Origin: Gracilibacter sp.
Lineage (GTDB): Bacteria; Bacillota; Desulfitobacteriia; Desulfitobacteriales; Syntrophobotulaceae
Direction: 5' to 3'
NCBI GenBank assembly: GCA_024637055.1
Contig: JAGXFZ010000083.1
Coordinates: 1-42,087, forward strand
DNA: 42,087 nt
The notes beneath the pieces are model-generated. The model was not told the origin of the DNA. It saw nothing but the letters and a program-made list of their open reading frames with translations, and searched no databases. Both the position numbers and the translations under genes were made by a program. This document shows, in pieces, positions 33,530-41,948 of this stretch. The stretch's first letter is position 1. Each line of letters begins with the position of its first letter.

Positions 33530-34159
33530 TCACCTATTAAGAAAACCTCTTATCTCTTTTCTGATTTCAGCAGTAACTTCCTCTGAAGTCTGCTCACCAT
33601 CTATCACAATTACCTGTTCACCTAAATCTTGCCACTTTTTAAATAATTTTATGTAATTATCATATACTTGTTGAAGAATGTCACGTTCTTCAAAAATTTC
33701 CGTCTTAAGTCTACTTGTTGTAATCCTCTCTAATGATGTATCAGGCCTAACCTTAATAAAAATTGTCAAATCGGGTTTATAGCCATATCTATTGATTTGT
33801 TCTAACCAATCAATATCCTCCGTCCTCCCTTGATATGCTATGGATGACCAAAGATATCTGTCGCAAATAACATGCTTGCCTTGTTGTAATGCTGGAATTA
33901 TTGTATTCAGGTTATGATCTACTCGGTCAGCGGCAAATAGTAAGGCCAAACAATTATCTTCTATTCCAGAAATTCTTCTACTTAACACTTGACGAATTGT
34001 TACCCCTACGGGGCCGGTGCTCGGTTCTTTGGTAAGTATTGCTTTAGACGCAAACTCGGATTCCAGGATTCTTTTTAACTCTTGACTTTGTGTACTGATT
34101 CCAGAACCATCGATTCCCTCAAGTACAATAAATTTTCCTTTATACTGTTGTGACTTCAT
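33530..34159 (-). CDS. tmk: Thymidylate kinase family protein with altered P-loop
   Basis: This 209-residue protein is recognised as dTMP kinase by 'FIVLEGIDGSG', 'LTKEPSTGP', 'LLFAADRVDHNLNTIIPAL', 'VICDRYLWSSIAYQG' and a LID region near residue 145. It would phosphorylate dTMP to dTDP. The P-loop, however, reads GIDGSGISTQ, with Ile21 where nearly all members have the lysine that holds ATP phosphates. The rest of the site looks normal. It may be a paralogue, since it does not sit beside holB as the usual tmk does. The ATG at 34159 is well placed. It lies between the tRNA terminator and spo0A. Confidence 0.85.
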   Translation of the reverse strand: MKSQQYKGKFIVLEGIDGSGISTQSQELKRILESEFASKAILTKEPSTGPVGVTIRQVLSRRISGIEDNCLALLFAADRVDHNLNTIIPALQQGKHVICDRYLWSSIAYQGRTEDIDWLEQINRYGYKPDLTIFIKVRPDTSLERITTSRLKTEIFEERDILQQVYDNYIKLFKKWQDLGEQVIVIDGEQTSEEVTAEIRKEIRGFLNR

Positions 34160-34182
34160 TATTGCTAACTCCTATCTCGTTT

Positions 34183-34229
34183 AAAAATAACGCACACCTT
34201 TGTCATATTATAACAAAAGTGTGCGTTAT
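34183..34229 (-). terminator. Terminator of spo0A
   Basis: ATAACGCACAC (34187-34197) pairs with GTGTGCGTTAT (34219-34229) and is followed on the minus strand by TTTTTAA. Confidence 0.88.
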
Positions 34230-34255
34230 ATCGAAGACTTTTATAATTTTTATAT

Positions 34256-35053
34256 TTATCCAACCTTGCTCATTACTCTAAGCTTATCCGCTAAGAGTGC
34301 AATAAACTCTGAATTAGTCGGTTTTTGTCTTTCTATGTTCATGGAATAGCCAAAGATTCTTTTTAATGTTTCCATATGTCCACGCTCCCAAGCTAGTTCA
34401 ATTGCATGTCTTATCCCTCTTTCGACCCTGCTTGGGGCAGTATTATACTTCTTGGCAATTGCAGGATAAAGCTCTTTAGTCACGGCACCTAGCAAAGAAA
34501 CATCTTCTATGACCATCAGTATGGCATCTCTGATATACTGATACCCTTTAACATGAGCCGGTATACCTAATTGATGCATCATGTTTGTAACTTCCATATT
34601 TATATTTAAACCTCTTCCACTGGAAGATACAACAGAAGTATAGTTCTGCTGAAGAGGTGCACTTGTCACTTCTACATCTTGAGTAAGAGTCCTAATACGT
34701 TTCCCTAAAATCTCTAAGTCAAATGGTTTTAGAATAAAGTAATCAACGCCCATCACCATTGCTTGATGCGTCAGAGTCTCATGGCCAAAGGCTGTTAGCA
34801 TAATAGTCTTTGGTCTTGGAACGGAAGATCTAGAGTTCAATCTTTCCAAAACTTCTAAGCCATCTAGATTAGGCATTACCAAATCCATTATGACAAGATC
34901 AGGATTATGTTTTTGTATCAATTCCCAGGCTTCAAGACCGTTATATGCAACTCCGACGATCTCCAGGTTTTCTTCTCTTTGGATATAGTCTTGAAGGATT
35001 TGACACAAATTACGATTGTCCTCAGCTACAATTATCTTTACGTTTTTTGTCAT
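34256..35053 (-). CDS. spo0A: Stage 0 sporulation protein A, master response regulator
   Basis: Spo0A~P controls entry into sporulation. The 265-residue protein has the receiver domain: acid pocket 'VAEDNR', phosphorylation Asp in 'LVIMDLVMPNLDG', Thr in 'IMLTAFG' and Lys in 'ILKPFD'. The DNA-binding domain carries the diagnostic recognition-helix region 'APSRVERGIRHAIELAW'. The true start is the ATG at 35053; the longer frame reaching 35224 is promoter DNA that happens to stay open. A 0A box and TATAAT lie in that DNA. spoIVB, the usual upstream neighbour, is not present. Confidence 0.97.
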   Translation of the reverse strand: MTKNVKIIVAEDNRNLCQILQDYIQREENLEIVGVAYNGLEAWELIQKHNPDLVIMDLVMPNLDGLEVLERLNSRSSVPRPKTIMLTAFGHETLTHQAMVMGVDYFILKPFDLEILGKRIRTLTQDVEVTSAPLQQNYTSVVSSSGRGLNINMEVTNMMHQLGIPAHVKGYQYIRDAILMVIEDVSLLGAVTKELYPAIAKKYNTAPSRVERGIRHAIELAWERGHMETLKRIFGYSMNIERQKPTNSEFIALLADKLRVMSKVG

Positions 35054-35107
35054 TTTACCATTTCCCGCCCTTATATATTTTTTCCGGTTCTTATTTCCGG
35101 TGTCTTC

Positions 35108-35132
35108 ATTATAAATCAGCATGGATGTCGAA
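35108..35132 (-). promoter_or_regulatory. spo0A promoter with a 0A box
   Basis: TATAAT on the minus strand (forward 35108-35113) lies about 55 bases before spo0A. A perfect 0A box TGTCGAA (forward 35126-35132) covers the place of the -35 element, implying feedback by Spo0A~P. Confidence 0.65.
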
Positions 35133-35363
35133 TTCTTAAAAAATAAGGAACACCATCCAATTATGGAAAATTTTATAATACTAGTGTTATCAAGGTATTT
35201 TTTACCATGAAGCATATTTTTCAATCGTTAAATTATCCCATTTTTATTAAGATTTGAATTTTTACACCGAACTTCAACACAAAACAAATAAATAGTATGA
35301 AGTTTTGTCTACTGCTGACGAGTAATAGACTTAATTTTCACATATTAAGAAATTGAGCCTGTA

Positions 35364-35425
35364 CATAAAAAATATACAATAAATTCCAACCATATTAGTA
35401 ATAGTGTTGGACTCATTGTATATTT
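35364..35425 (-). terminator. Terminator of the ferredoxin gene
   Basis: AAATATACAAT (35370-35380) pairs with ATTGTATATTT (35415-35425), and inner CCAAC pairs with GTTGG. On the minus strand a T-run follows. The rest of the gap 35054-35441 holds only the spo0A promoter. Confidence 0.7.
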
Positions 35426-35441
35426 CCAATTGAATATTTAA

Positions 35442-35630
35442 TTAATTGACAACTATAGCACTAGTAGGGCAGCTTTCAGCAGCTTCTTGAACTAAATCTT
35501 CAAATTCTTCAGGTACTTCTTCAACTTTGGCAACTGCTATCCCTTCATCATCAAATTCGAATACCTCGGGACATAAAGAAGGACATACGCCACAACTGAT
35601 GCATTCATCTTTTTCAACATGAGTATTCAT
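35442..35630 (-). CDS. Single-cluster [4Fe-4S] ferredoxin
   Basis: This 62-residue ferredoxin carries C10, C13, C16 and distant C54 (in 'ESCPTSAI') as ligands of one [4Fe-4S] cluster, plus C20, in the monocluster layout. It lacks the second CxxCxxC motif of the two-cluster type. The surface is highly acidic, suited to electron transfer with a basic partner. GAGGTG lies 8 bases before the ATG. It is transcribed alone and ends at a terminator. The redox partner is not identifiable from the window. Confidence 0.9.
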   Translation of the reverse strand: MNTHVEKDECISCGVCPSLCPEVFEFDDEGIAVAKVEEVPEEFEDLVQEAAESCPTSAIVVN

Positions 35631-35703
35631 ACTATCTTCACCTCGGCAGTAAAATTATCTATATAGTATTCTTCCCATGCTTTGCCAAGATATACGACTT
35701 CAG

Positions 35704-36126
35704 TTACCTAATGGGTGTTATTGATGTAATAAACCATCCCTTATCTAATATCTGGACATTAAGCAAATACGCACCTTCCTCTTTATCATCTATAACCGAT
35801 CCTAGTCTCACATTACAAATATAAGTATCATCTTCTTGCGTATTCTCGATTTCGACTTTCTGAATACTTAGTAATGGACTCTCGTTAAATTTCTGTTGGA
35901 TAGCATTATGATCATCCATTGCCTCTTTAGTAACCAATGATCGTGCTAAGTCGAACTGTCTATTCTCCATCCTCTTCCAATAACTCTTAACAGCAGCGTA
36001 GGAATTCCAGGAATAATCACTCTGGCTTATTGCTGTAATTGCAACACTTGGATTCTGCCACCAAAAGATTACTCCAATAAGAAAGATACTTAGAGACATT
36101 ATAATGAAATGACGATTAAATAACAT
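35704..36126 (-). CDS. Membrane-anchored protein with a small extracytoplasmic domain, unknown
   Basis: This 140-residue protein has an N-terminal hydrophobic anchor (about residues 8-26, 'IIMSLSIFLIGVIFWW') and a C-terminal domain with alternating strands ('VKSYWKRMENRQFDLARSL', 'NVRLGSVIDDKEEGAYLLNVQILDKGWFITSI'). This resembles the NTF2-like fold used in many secreted or spore-envelope proteins, but I do not recognise a family. AGGAGGG precedes the ATG. A cell-envelope role is inferred only from the anchor. The gene lies about 70 bases after the SpoVM-like gene. Confidence 0.55.
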   Translation of the reverse strand: MLFNRHFIIMSLSIFLIGVIFWWQNPSVAITAISQSDYSWNSYAAVKSYWKRMENRQFDLARSLVTKEAMDDHNAIQQKFNESPLLSIQKVEIENTQEDDTYICNVRLGSVIDDKEEGAYLLNVQILDKGWFITSITPIR

Positions 36127-36192
36127 AATTTCCCTCCTAAAATCTTTTACTATATAATAGGAGGGAAATAGCTAATTCATGTCTAGAAATTT

Positions 36193-36264
36193 TTATTTTG
36201 TCTTAAATACTTTTTTTAAGACATTAAGTACTGATTGTGGTAGTCTGATATAATATATTTTCAT
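36193..36264 (-). CDS. spoVM: SpoVM-like sporulation micro-protein (23 aa)
   Basis: This 23-residue frame, MKIYYIRLPQSVLNVLKKVF followed by KTK, has an excellent ribosome site (GGGGAGGAG) 5 bases before its ATG. It matches the start of Bacillus SpoVM (MKFYTIKLP...) at the key spots, including the Leu8-Pro9 pair, and the rest forms an amphipathic basic helix. SpoVM binds the curved membrane around the forespore and anchors the SpoIVA coat. The middle and end differ, so it is a divergent member or a look-alike. It is far below ordinary gene-length cutoffs. Confidence 0.7.
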   Translation of the reverse strand: MKIYYIRLPQSVLNVLKKVFKTK

Positions 36265-36320
36265 TTCGACTCCTCCCCTGAAAATCATTATCTTGCAATA
36301 ACTTATGCTCCAGTATTCAG

Positions 36321-36668
36321 TTATACGACTTGGTAATTTCTCACAGCTTCATCAAGCTGTTTAACAAGTTCTAATTCTTCGGCAGTTTTTGCTGAGAAAT
36401 ACAGCTTTCCTATAATAGCCGTAATCATTTTGATAACATCTTCAAAAACCAATTTGTCTTTTAATGCTAACTTCTCACTAGTTTCGATCATCGCAATTCC
36501 GAATTGATGACCTACACCTTCTTTCATCATCTTGGTACAGCTCTTTCCTAGGAGCTTCATTACCAATGCTGACTCTTGGGTATCAAGTTGTCTTACCGCA
36601 TCGATGGTGGTATTTAGCCCTTGAACGATTCTTACTCCAATATTTGCCCAATCTATTGGTTGACTCAT
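36321..36668 (-). CDS. Conserved hypothetical helical protein
   Basis: This 115-residue soluble protein is made of amphipathic helices, for example 'IGVRIVQGLNTTIDAVRQL' and 'FEDVIKMITAIIGKLYFSAKTAEELELVKQLDEAV', with no catalytic motif. I do not recognise a family. A GGGGGG-rich ribosome site lies just before the ATG. The gene lies about 56 bases upstream of the SpoVM-like gene and about 90 bases after pssA, with a terminator between it and pssA, so it is a separate unit. Confidence 0.55.
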   Translation of the reverse strand: MSQPIDWANIGVRIVQGLNTTIDAVRQLDTQESALVMKLLGKSCTKMMKEGVGHQFGIAMIETSEKLALKDKLVFEDVIKMITAIIGKLYFSAKTAEELELVKQLDEAVRNYQVV

Positions 36669-36685
36669 TATATTCCCCCCTAAAA

Positions 36686-36722
36686 GAAAAAATCACCTGT
36701 GCCATACTATATGCACAAGTGA
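36686..36722 (-). terminator. Terminator of pssA
   Basis: TCACCTGTGC (36693-36702) and GCACAAGTGA (36713-36722) form a stem with one mismatch; on the minus strand a six-T run follows. Confidence 0.85.
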
Positions 36723-36760
36723 CTTGAGGGGTGAGTTGGAACAGAGGTTTTCACTCATTG

Positions 36761-37288
36761 TTATTTACCGATTTTGGGAACTTGGAACGAGGAAATCATT
36801 AGAAAGCTCATAATAACCATGGCTACCGGAAAGACCTGCCAAGGTAATCTTTCCATAAATATTAAGAGCAAAGCCATAAATCCACCAGCAAACGTGATTG
36901 GAACTCCTACGAAATATTCAGAATTGCTCATTACGTTAAACCTTGCTAGGCGCACTGCACCACACATGGCAAACAGTGCTGATATCGCTAGACCCCAGAC
37001 AGGAATAAAGTTTTGGTAAACAAATATGTAGATTAAGACAGCTGGTGATAACCCAAAAGAAACAATATCACTTAACGAATCCAACTCTTTTCCAAAGTCA
37101 GAATTTGCTTTAAACTTCCTAGCTACCTTACCATCGAGAGAGTCCATAAGAACTGCTAACATTATCATTCCTGCCGCATATCTTAACTCAAACTGAAAAG
37201 CAAGAATTATAGCAAGAAAGCCAAATAATAAATTCGCTAAAGTAAAAAAGCAAGGAAAAATTCGCAAATCAAAGTTTTTGCCTTTCAT
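36761..37288 (-). CDS. pssA: CDP-diacylglycerol--serine O-phosphatidyltransferase
   Basis: PssA makes phosphatidylserine, the precursor of phosphatidylethanolamine, at the membrane. The 175-residue protein has several membrane helices and the CDP-alcohol phosphatidyltransferase signature D-G-x2-A-R-x8-G-x3-D-x3-D as 'DGKVARKFKANSDFGKELDSLSD' near residue 52. Length matches the short Bacillus PssA. The decarboxylase gene psd is not adjacent. AGGAGAG precedes the ATG, and a terminator follows. Confidence 0.92.
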   Translation of the reverse strand: MKGKNFDLRIFPCFFTLANLLFGFLAIILAFQFELRYAAGMIMLAVLMDSLDGKVARKFKANSDFGKELDSLSDIVSFGLSPAVLIYIFVYQNFIPVWGLAISALFAMCGAVRLARFNVMSNSEYFVGVPITFAGGFMALLLIFMERLPWQVFPVAMVIMSFLMISSFQVPKIGK

Positions 37289-37423
37289 TTCAATTCACTC
37301 TCCTGATTATAGCTACACCTTTTTTTAGGTAAACCTATTAACTACTATTAAAACACTAAATATAATTATAACACTATTGTCTACATATAGACTAGGTATT
37401 TATCCCAAGAAATATGATATACC

Positions 37424-40102
37424 TTATATCCATTTAGAAACCTCACTTAATACCATCTTGTCGTCACCTTTAAAATATGAAGTTATCGGTAGAGATTTTA
37501 TAAAACTCTTACCATAACTTTTTTTGATGACACGATCATCAAGCAATACGACAACCCCTTGGTCATCTTTCGTTCTTATCAAACGTCCAAATCCCTGTTT
37601 AAATCGGATAACTGCTTCGGGTAAAAGTAATTCATTAAACGGATCACCGCCGTGTTTTTTAAGCAAGCTTGATTTTGCTTTAATAATTGGAGTTTCGGGT
37701 GAAGGGAAAGGAAGTTTTACCATAACAACACACCTTAGATTATCACCGGGTATATCTATGCCTTCCCAAAAGGTGTTCGTTCCCATGAGGACACATCTTT
37801 CTCGCTGCATAAATTCTTTTAAAATAATATCTCTATTACCGTTTATCCCTTGAGAGAGTACTTCGAAGTCATGAGACTCCCATTCTTTTTGCAATTGGTA
37901 ATGTACTAGGCGCAAAATACGATGGGACGTGAATAATACCAAGGTACGTCCTTGCATTATTTCGGATATCTCTTTAATGAATGAAGCAGTTTTAGTTACC
38001 AGAGTTTCTTCATTTTGCCTATCGAACAAGTCATTAACAATACAGAAAAGCATTTGTTCATCATAGTTAAATGTAGAATCTAACTTAAGTGAATTATAAC
38101 TCTCTATTCCAACATCTTGAGCTATATAAGTAAAGCTGTCAGCTACACTCAGCGTCGCAGAAATCAACGCTGTACAGTTATTTTTAGAGAATATTTCTTC
38201 TTTTAATATAGGCGCAACATCGAATGGACAGCTTTTGATATAGACAGTATTCGTTTTTTCCAGATATGTGATCTGATATTCCCCTTCTTTATCGGGAATC
38301 CCACTAAGTCCATCAATTATAACTGCTAAGTCGCTTTTGAATTTTATAATCTCGTGTTTAATATTATCGAATTGCTCGCTGTCTGCCAATAGAGAAGAAG
38401 TGATTTTATCCAAAATACTGTTGAGGTTAGCTAACCTATTTAGTAGGTTCTCTATAGCCAAAAAAAAGTATTCTAATGTATATTGATCTAGACTATCTTC
38501 ATCCAATAGAAGGTTGGTTTTCCCCCCTAATATGGAATCTACCATTTTGAATAATTCTTGGGTTTGTTCAACAATATTAATAGCGCTTGCAGGAATATCT
38601 TCAAGAGTTTTATCTATGATATCTAGTTTGGAATCAGGATAAGCTTGAGACCACATTATATAGTATTTTCTTAAAGAACTCAACAAACTAGCCTTATCAT
38701 CACCTTGTAGCATATCAATAAGTCTTATCATCTGCTCTAGACACAGTTCGAATCCCAATTGTCTCAGTGCCGTAGGATAGAGATTATGGGCTTCATCAAC
38801 AATAAGATTATGGTATTCGGGTAAAACTCGGTTCTTTGTTTTAATATCTGCAAGCAATAAAGAATGATTAATTACTACTAAGTCTGCCTCCTCAGCTCTC
38901 CTCCTAGCCTCAAGATAATAACAAGATTTTCTGTACCGACAATCTCCAGGTTGACATAATCGGTTGTCACATCCAAATCTTTTAGTTAGGTCATATATAT
39001 TAATTTGTGTAAGTTCTCCAAAGTCTCCTGTATCTGTCTCTTCTAACCATGATAGTGTTATTGCTCTTTCAAGGCGTTCTTTTGTTGACAAATTTTGAAT
39101 ATTACTCTTTTGCTCTTTAAAGCTCTTTAGACATATGTAATTACTCCGTCCTTTAAGTAATGCCCTATTAAATTTAAAAGGAAGAATCCCTGCCAAACTT
39201 GGCAAATCTTTAAAAAATATCTGTTCCTGTAGAGTAATTGTATGCGTAGCTATAATTACTTTTTCCCCGGTTTTCTTGGCCCACCATAAGGAAGGTATAA
39301 GATAGGCTATCGTTTTTCCGGTTCCAGTACCAGCTTCAATAATAATATCTTCAGCTTCTGCGAACCCTGTTAGCAAAGTCTTAGCCATTTTAGTCTGAAT
39401 AAATCTATATTCAAAACTTGGAAAACTCTTTGATAGCAGCCCCTCAGCCTCAAAACAACTTTCTACCCATTCTTTAAGGATAGGGAACTGTTCAGAACTC
39501 TCTTCTTTACAGCGATCAAAAATATTTTTGGTGCTTTTTCCGAAAGAATGATCTGTTCTAATAGGTCTATCTGGATATTTTTTAACAATAAGGTTGCCAA
39601 GTTTCTGAAAAAAACTTTGTGATTTTAGACCCTCAGTATACTCGATAATCTTAGTGATAAAGGTCAGTTCCATCTTTAAAGTCTTTTCAAAACAAAGCTT
39701 GAGTACTTCCCAAGTTAGGCGAGTATTATGATGAGCTAAAGTATGATTATGGTTTTTTAGTTTGATATTTAGCCTCTTGGCTAATTCTTCTAGTTGGTAT
39801 TTCCCAGCTAAGGGAAATACGATCATGGCAACCTCCTTAACACTGTATATCGAATAAGGGGTAAGTCCAAGTTTTTGAAAGATTGCTCTATCGATATTAT
39901 TTTCTTCAAAAAGAAAAAGATCTGCTGAACCTATAAACTCGTTAATCTTAGTTTGATAAGAACGCAAAGAATCCTCACCTGAGCATATAAAAAAATATTT
40001 TGGGTATAATCCTTCCTTAATTTTTAAAGCGGCAATATGCCATGTATCATCATAATCATCAGGAGGTACTAAAGATAAAACTACAACCGATTGATTAAAC
40101 AA
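37424..40102 (-). CDS. dinG: DinG-family ATP-dependent DNA helicase with vestigial exonuclease domain
   Basis: This 892-residue superfamily 2 (XPD-like) helicase has Walker A 'EAGTGTGKT' (K263), 'DEAH' at about 436-439, and cysteines of a [4Fe-4S] cluster near C324 and C378-C394 ('CDNRLCQPGDCRYRKSC'). Later motifs include 'LISATLS', 'TSHRILRL' and 'QGFGRLIRT'. DinG resolves R-loops and G-quadruplexes and unwinds DNA. The N-terminal 180 residues look like a worn-out DnaQ-type 3'-5' exonuclease domain. TTG start at 40102, behind GGGAG. Confidence 0.88.
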   Translation of the reverse strand: MFNQSVVVLSLVPPDDYDDTWHIAALKIKEGLYPKYFFICSGEDSLRSYQTKINEFIGSADLFLFEENNIDRAIFQKLGLTPYSIYSVKEVAMIVFPLAGKYQLEELAKRLNIKLKNHNHTLAHHNTRLTWEVLKLCFEKTLKMELTFITKIIEYTEGLKSQSFFQKLGNLIVKKYPDRPIRTDHSFGKSTKNIFDRCKEESSEQFPILKEWVESCFEAEGLLSKSFPSFEYRFIQTKMAKTLLTGFAEAEDIIIEAGTGTGKTIAYLIPSLWWAKKTGEKVIIATHTITLQEQIFFKDLPSLAGILPFKFNRALLKGRSNYICLKSFKEQKSNIQNLSTKERLERAITLSWLEETDTGDFGELTQINIYDLTKRFGCDNRLCQPGDCRYRKSCYYLEARRRAEEADLVVINHSLLLADIKTKNRVLPEYHNLIVDEAHNLYPTALRQLGFELCLEQMIRLIDMLQGDDKASLLSSLRKYYIMWSQAYPDSKLDIIDKTLEDIPASAINIVEQTQELFKMVDSILGGKTNLLLDEDSLDQYTLEYFFLAIENLLNRLANLNSILDKITSSLLADSEQFDNIKHEIIKFKSDLAVIIDGLSGIPDKEGEYQITYLEKTNTVYIKSCPFDVAPILKEEIFSKNNCTALISATLSVADSFTYIAQDVGIESYNSLKLDSTFNYDEQMLFCIVNDLFDRQNEETLVTKTASFIKEISEIMQGRTLVLFTSHRILRLVHYQLQKEWESHDFEVLSQGINGNRDIILKEFMQRERCVLMGTNTFWEGIDIPGDNLRCVVMVKLPFPSPETPIIKAKSSLLKKHGGDPFNELLLPEAVIRFKQGFGRLIRTKDDQGVVVLLDDRVIKKSYGKSFIKSLPITSYFKGDDKMVLSEVSKWI

Positions 40103-40223
40103 TATGAGGCTCCCTTCAATATGAAAATAGTACGGATCAAAGACAGTAAGTTGTTCAAATACAAGCTCTATTAATGATATACTAAATTAGGTCTTCCGTG
40201 GCCAAAGCGTTAGGAGGATGATA

Positions 40224-40538
40224 ATGAAGCTAACATATTTACAAACCGATTTTCCCAACGGCACATCACATATACTCATGCGAAATTTAGATTCCACGAA
40301 TCTTCAACTTAACCATTATGTCTTGGTTCTTTCTAATAAAGGAAAACTTTGGGTTGATGTTTTCTGGCCTTATGATGAGGAATCGGAAAAGTACACTCGC
40401 CTGATATCCGAACAAAAATTTTGGCATACTTTTAGGGAATGGCGTCTTCAGGGCGTTATGCTAGGTGATAGTGAGAAAGTAGCCCAAATTCTCGCTCGCA
40501 GACAGTTAGACAAGAAGAAAAAAGAAAATAACATCTAA
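40224..40538 (+). CDS. Small conserved hypothetical protein
   Basis: This 104-residue soluble protein begins with strands ('LTYLQTDFPNGTSHILMRNL', 'NKGKLWVDVFWPYDEES') and ends in a basic helix (KVAQILARRQLDKKKKENN). It has no recognised family. The ATG at 40224 is preferred over the ATG at 40218 because AGGAGG then sits 7 bases upstream. It is convergent with the FlhB-like gene, from which it is separated by only three bases. The promoter is shared in a divergent region with the DinG gene. Confidence 0.55.
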   Translation: MKLTYLQTDFPNGTSHILMRNLDSTNLQLNHYVLVLSNKGKLWVDVFWPYDEESEKYTRLISEQKFWHTFREWRLQGVMLGDSEKVAQILARRQLDKKKKENNI

Positions 40539-40541
40539 TAA

Positions 40542-40817
40542 TTAGAGTTTACTCTTCATTTTGTCCAAACGATATATAAAAGCTAATACCTCAGCAACTG
40601 TCTGATATAGTTCAGGAGGTATTTCCTTGGATAATTCTACTTGCATAAGGGCTTCTACAAGGATCTCATTCTTTTGAACAGGGATACCATGCACTTCTGC
40701 TGTTTCGATTATTCTTTTAGCTAACAACCCATCACCTTTTGCTACTACTCTTGGTGCACCTATATGGTCGTATGCTAAGGCTGTTGCTTTTCTTTTATAT
40801 ATTCTTTCTTTTTTCAT
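40542..40817 (-). CDS. FlhB-like C-terminal domain protein (YlqH type)
   Basis: This 91-residue protein corresponds to the cytoplasmic C-terminal part of FlhB/EscU type III export switch proteins: 'ATALAYDHIGAPRVVAKGDGLLAKRIIETAEVHGIPVQ' and 'ELSKEIPPELYQTVAEVLAFIY'. The NPTH self-cleavage site and the whole membrane domain are missing. Such stand-alone proteins occur in many Firmicutes and partner with FliK-like proteins; their role is unknown. It overlaps the upstream FliK-like gene by ATGA, so the two are coupled. Confidence 0.85.
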   Translation of the reverse strand: MKKERIYKRKATALAYDHIGAPRVVAKGDGLLAKRIIETAEVHGIPVQKNEILVEALMQVELSKEIPPELYQTVAEVLAFIYRLDKMKSKL

Positions 40818-41893
40818 CCCTCAATATCAACTCCACTAACAAATTGACCAGTTATAAAATTTCTAAACTGTTGATCTTCCTCATAAGTCTTAATCGTAAT
40901 ATGGTCAAGAGTTAAACCTAGGGTAGAGAATCTTTCCTTAGTTGCGTTGTAGATGTCTTCCACCCGAGAATGAAAGTTATCACTGTCGTTAAGTAAGGTG
41001 ATTTGAAGCCTTTGTTCAAACAGCCTTAAATCAGCTCCTACTCTTCCCAAATTTTCTGTCTCAACCTCTAAAGCAATATGACAGTGTTCTACATCTATTT
41101 TATTCCCTTTTCGTGAGCTTTCGATAGCGATATTACAGTTATATATTGTACCATTATCTTGAAGCGGAATGTGCATAAGGAGATAAGCATTCTCTCTAGC
41201 ACCGGTTTGGATCCACATTTGTTGAGCGGTTATCCTGTCTAATAATAGTTCCAGATATTCCTTCTGCTGAGCAGGAAGTTTGCCAATATGCTCTCTTAAA
41301 AGTAAAAATATCTGTTCCTTCGCTGAGGTCTCATTATTTTGTTTGTGCCCAGCTTCCTTTTTATATAACTCATAGATATATCTTTCGTGTTCTAATCCTA
41401 ACATATAATAATACTTAACCAGATAATTGAAGCTTTGTCCATTGGTTTCTGACCATTGAGGAATATTGCTCCATAAGTTTTTAGCAAGATTATCTAGATA
41501 AGGGCTTCTGCTCAATAATATTGACATCAACGCGGTGTCAGAGTGTTGCGTATATTGATTCATTAATAATAGTATTTTGGGATCTAATCCTAGTCCTCGA
41601 TTTAACAGAAATATTAATTGTTCATTAGAAAGACCTGTAATCTTTCCACTGATATTTTCCCTTGATAGAACTATCTCCTGGCCACTAGTTTCTTTAACGG
41701 CCGCTAAAAAGCGATCTCCCGGCTTAACCTCTGCTTCAATCCTAGCAGGATGAATCTTGCCACCAAGAGAAACTAAACCTTGTTGATTTTTATTTGTGCT
41801 TATTACTTCAACCGTTAGACGCTGTCCAACAAGCAGCCTAGTTAATTCTACATTTTTATTTAATATGGAAAAATTATTAACATTGATATTCAT
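40814..41893 (-). CDS. FliK-like protein (YlqG type), partner of the FlhB-like protein
   Basis: This 359-residue protein has a variable N-terminal half and a C-terminal domain of repeated strands ('LLMHIPLQDNG', 'HIALEVETENLGRVGADLRLFEQRLQITLL') resembling the hook-length control (FliK) C-terminal domain that FlhB binds. Because a stand-alone FlhB-like gene follows at once (4-base overlap), it most likely forms a pair with it, as YlqG/YlqH. The start is uncertain: ATG at 41893 has only a weak ribosome site. There are no flagellar genes nearby. Confidence 0.68.
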   Translation of the reverse strand: MNINVNNFSILNKNVELTRLLVGQRLTVEVISTNKNQQGLVSLGGKIHPARIEAEVKPGDRFLAAVKETSGQEIVLSRENISGKITGLSNEQLIFLLNRGLGLDPKILLLMNQYTQHSDTALMSILLSRSPYLDNLAKNLWSNIPQWSETNGQSFNYLVKYYYMLGLEHERYIYELYKKEAGHKQNNETSAKEQIFLLLREHIGKLPAQQKEYLELLLDRITAQQMWIQTGARENAYLLMHIPLQDNGTIYNCNIAIESSRKGNKIDVEHCHIALEVETENLGRVGADLRLFEQRLQITLLNDSDNFHSRVEDIYNATKERFSTLGLTLDHITIKTYEEDQQFRNFITGQFVSGVDIEG

Positions 41894-41948
41894 ACTATTT
41901 TTATACCATATCCTTTTTTTAAAAATATAATAAGGTGGAAACAACGAT

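Noticed and set aside
35054-35224. 57 extra N-terminal residues in front of Spo0A
   Set aside because: The extra region contains the TATAAT and 0A box, has no ribosome site, and true Spo0A starts MTKNVKIIVAEDN-like at 35053.
36200-36222. GTCTTAAA...TTTAAGAC inverted repeat as a terminator
   Set aside because: It lies inside the SpoVM-like coding sequence and no clean T-run follows.
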